A stretch of 64,000 nucleotides of DNA from Asterias rubens. Taxonomy: Eukaryota; Echinodermata; Asteroidea; Forcipulatida; Asteriidae. Shown here in pieces: positions 62,764-64,000 of the stretch (its first letter is position 1; each line of letters starts with the position of its first letter). The translations under genes and the position numbers were made by a program. The notes under the pieces are model-generated. The model searched no databases. It saw only the letters and a list, made by a program, of their open reading frames with translations, and had not been told where the DNA came from. Location: NCBI RefSeq assembly GCF_902459465.1, contig NW_022985820.1, forward strand, positions 194,167 through 258,166. Direction: 5' to 3'.

Positions 62764-64000
62764 TTCCATGTAGAAATGATGAATTATTTAGGGATATTTG
62801 TCTCAGGTAAACAACAGCCAGTAATAAACCACAACGGAAACAGACTTGCTAAATTATTAAATATTTTTTGGTTGAACAAAGAAACATCGACTAGAGTGGG
62901 ATAAAGGACCCGGTATGCATTTTCAATCGTCTGATTTCCTAGTCTGCTTTTTCTTTTTACTGGCATAAAATTAAACACAGTGTTAAGTTCTGTTCATCAG
63001 ACAGTTTGCTGCTCCCCTTTTTTTATGCCCCAAAAATTGTTGCACGTCTGTTACAGTGACACAAAATTACAACTCGGTCAAATCACACCATTTTAATAGA
63101 ACAGATTTTATTATGAATATTCAGTACCCATTCAGACATTTGTGTTAACCCTAGTATATACAAATAAAACACACTAAGTACCGTTATATAAACCATTTCA
63201 AAAACATTTAATAACTAGGTACAAGATCAAGTGTTGCTCGCTTAATTTTGCCCTTTTGTATGTTTTATTGTAAAATGTTTTTACTCTTTTTATAATTTCT
63301 TGTTATGGTGCTTCATTAAATAAAATGTAAATAAAATGTTAAACAATTATAAAGAAAATAAAGAGCTATGTTTGATGTTTAAAATCATTTTGGGCTTCTA
63401 AAGACGAAAGAAAACATACAAATTCTATTATATTCAAACGATATGAGCTGCAAGATGGTTGTTACATTGTGACTGAAGTAAAACAGATTGATCAGCTGCA
63501 AGATGGTTGTTACATTGTGACTGAAGTAAAACAGATTGATACATGTAAGTAGGATTGCGAAACTTTGAATGGCAGTACAATCAACAATGTCACAAACATT
63601 ATTTTAGTCTCAATGTTAGCATGTAAAAACCTATTAACCAGTTAAAGACAGTGGACACTATTGGTAACTACTGAACATATCTATTAGCATAAAGCCTTTC
63701 TTGGTGACGAGTAATGTTGATGGTGTAAAACATTTTGAGAAACGGCTCCCTCTGAAGTGCCATAGTTTTCGAGAAAGAAGTAATTTTCCACGAATTTGAT
63801 TTCGAGGTCTCAAAAGCAACCATCTAAATGCACACAATTTCGTGTGACATGGGTGTTTTCTTCTTTCATTATTATCTCGCAACTTTGATGACCGATTGAG
63901 CTCAAATTTTCACAGGTTTCTTATTTTATGCATATGTTGAGATACACCAACTGTGAAGGCTAGTCTTTGACAATTACCAATAGTGTCCACTGCCTTTACT
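62764..64000. other. Downstream flank of EXO1
   Basis: AT-rich, with a 48-bp duplication (63447-63541, unit containing CTGCAAGATGGTTGTTACAT) and a family A element at the window edge. No gene recognised. Confidence 0.6.
63640..63999 (+). mobile_element. MITE-like family A copy, full length
   Basis: GTTAAAGACAGTGGACACTA at the left and TAGTGTCCACTGCCTTTA at the right are inverted repeats. Carries the complete interior, making it the best reference copy in the window. Confidence 0.88.

Overview
This is a window of animal nuclear DNA, very probably from an echinoderm and most likely a sea star. The evidence is AT-rich sequence, short exons split by long GT-AG introns, no bacterial-type ORFs, protein-level similarity to vertebrate orthologues, and a dense load of short interspersed repeats. 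The species call is an inference from repeat style and was not tested.

Three protein-coding genes can be assembled exon by exon with consistent reading phase. (1) A mitochondrial carrier of the SLC25A29 type on the + strand (coding exons 15776-29142, 4 exons, 350 aa). (2) The Golgi membrane protein YIPF4 on the - strand (48600 down to 42590, 6 exons, 311 aa). (3) The DNA repair nuclease exonuclease 1 (EXO1) on the + strand (49922-62376, 13 exons, 1000 aa), with every FEN1/XPG-family catalytic acidic residue I looked for at the same residue number as in human EXO1. YIPF4 and EXO1 stand head to head about 1.3 kb apart. The gap is CpG-richer than its surroundings and holds E2F-type motifs and two candidate splice donors for an untranslated EXO1 first exon. 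SLC25A29 and YIPF4 converge across a 13.4 kb gene-poor interval. I see no functional link between the three genes.

Layout: 1-15563 is intergenic and repeat-rich. It contains a 3.3 kb element (2807-6103) with terminal inverted repeats and a TTA target duplication, most of which is an array of about 55 copies of a 43/55-bp minisatellite. 15564-29170 is SLC25A29, with tRNA-derived SINEs in intron 2 and just past its 3' end. 29171-42589 is intergenic with minisatellites and MITE-like elements. 42590-48600 is YIPF4, whose intron 1 carries a 0.95 kb fold-back palindrome. 48601-49921 is the shared promoter interval, with an unexplained 87-codon ORF on the - strand. 49922-62763 is EXO1, whose introns hold several minisatellites, hairpins, a SINE and LINE relics. 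62764-64000 is downstream sequence ending in a complete MITE copy.

The most unusual signals are the element whose own terminal repeat unit has become a minisatellite, the large fold-back in YIPF4 intron 1, a decayed partial duplicate of SLC25A29 exon 3, tandem arrays that start within about a dozen bases of two 5' splice sites, and the 87-aa ORF between YIPF4 and EXO1. No rRNA, intact tRNA or CRISPR was found.
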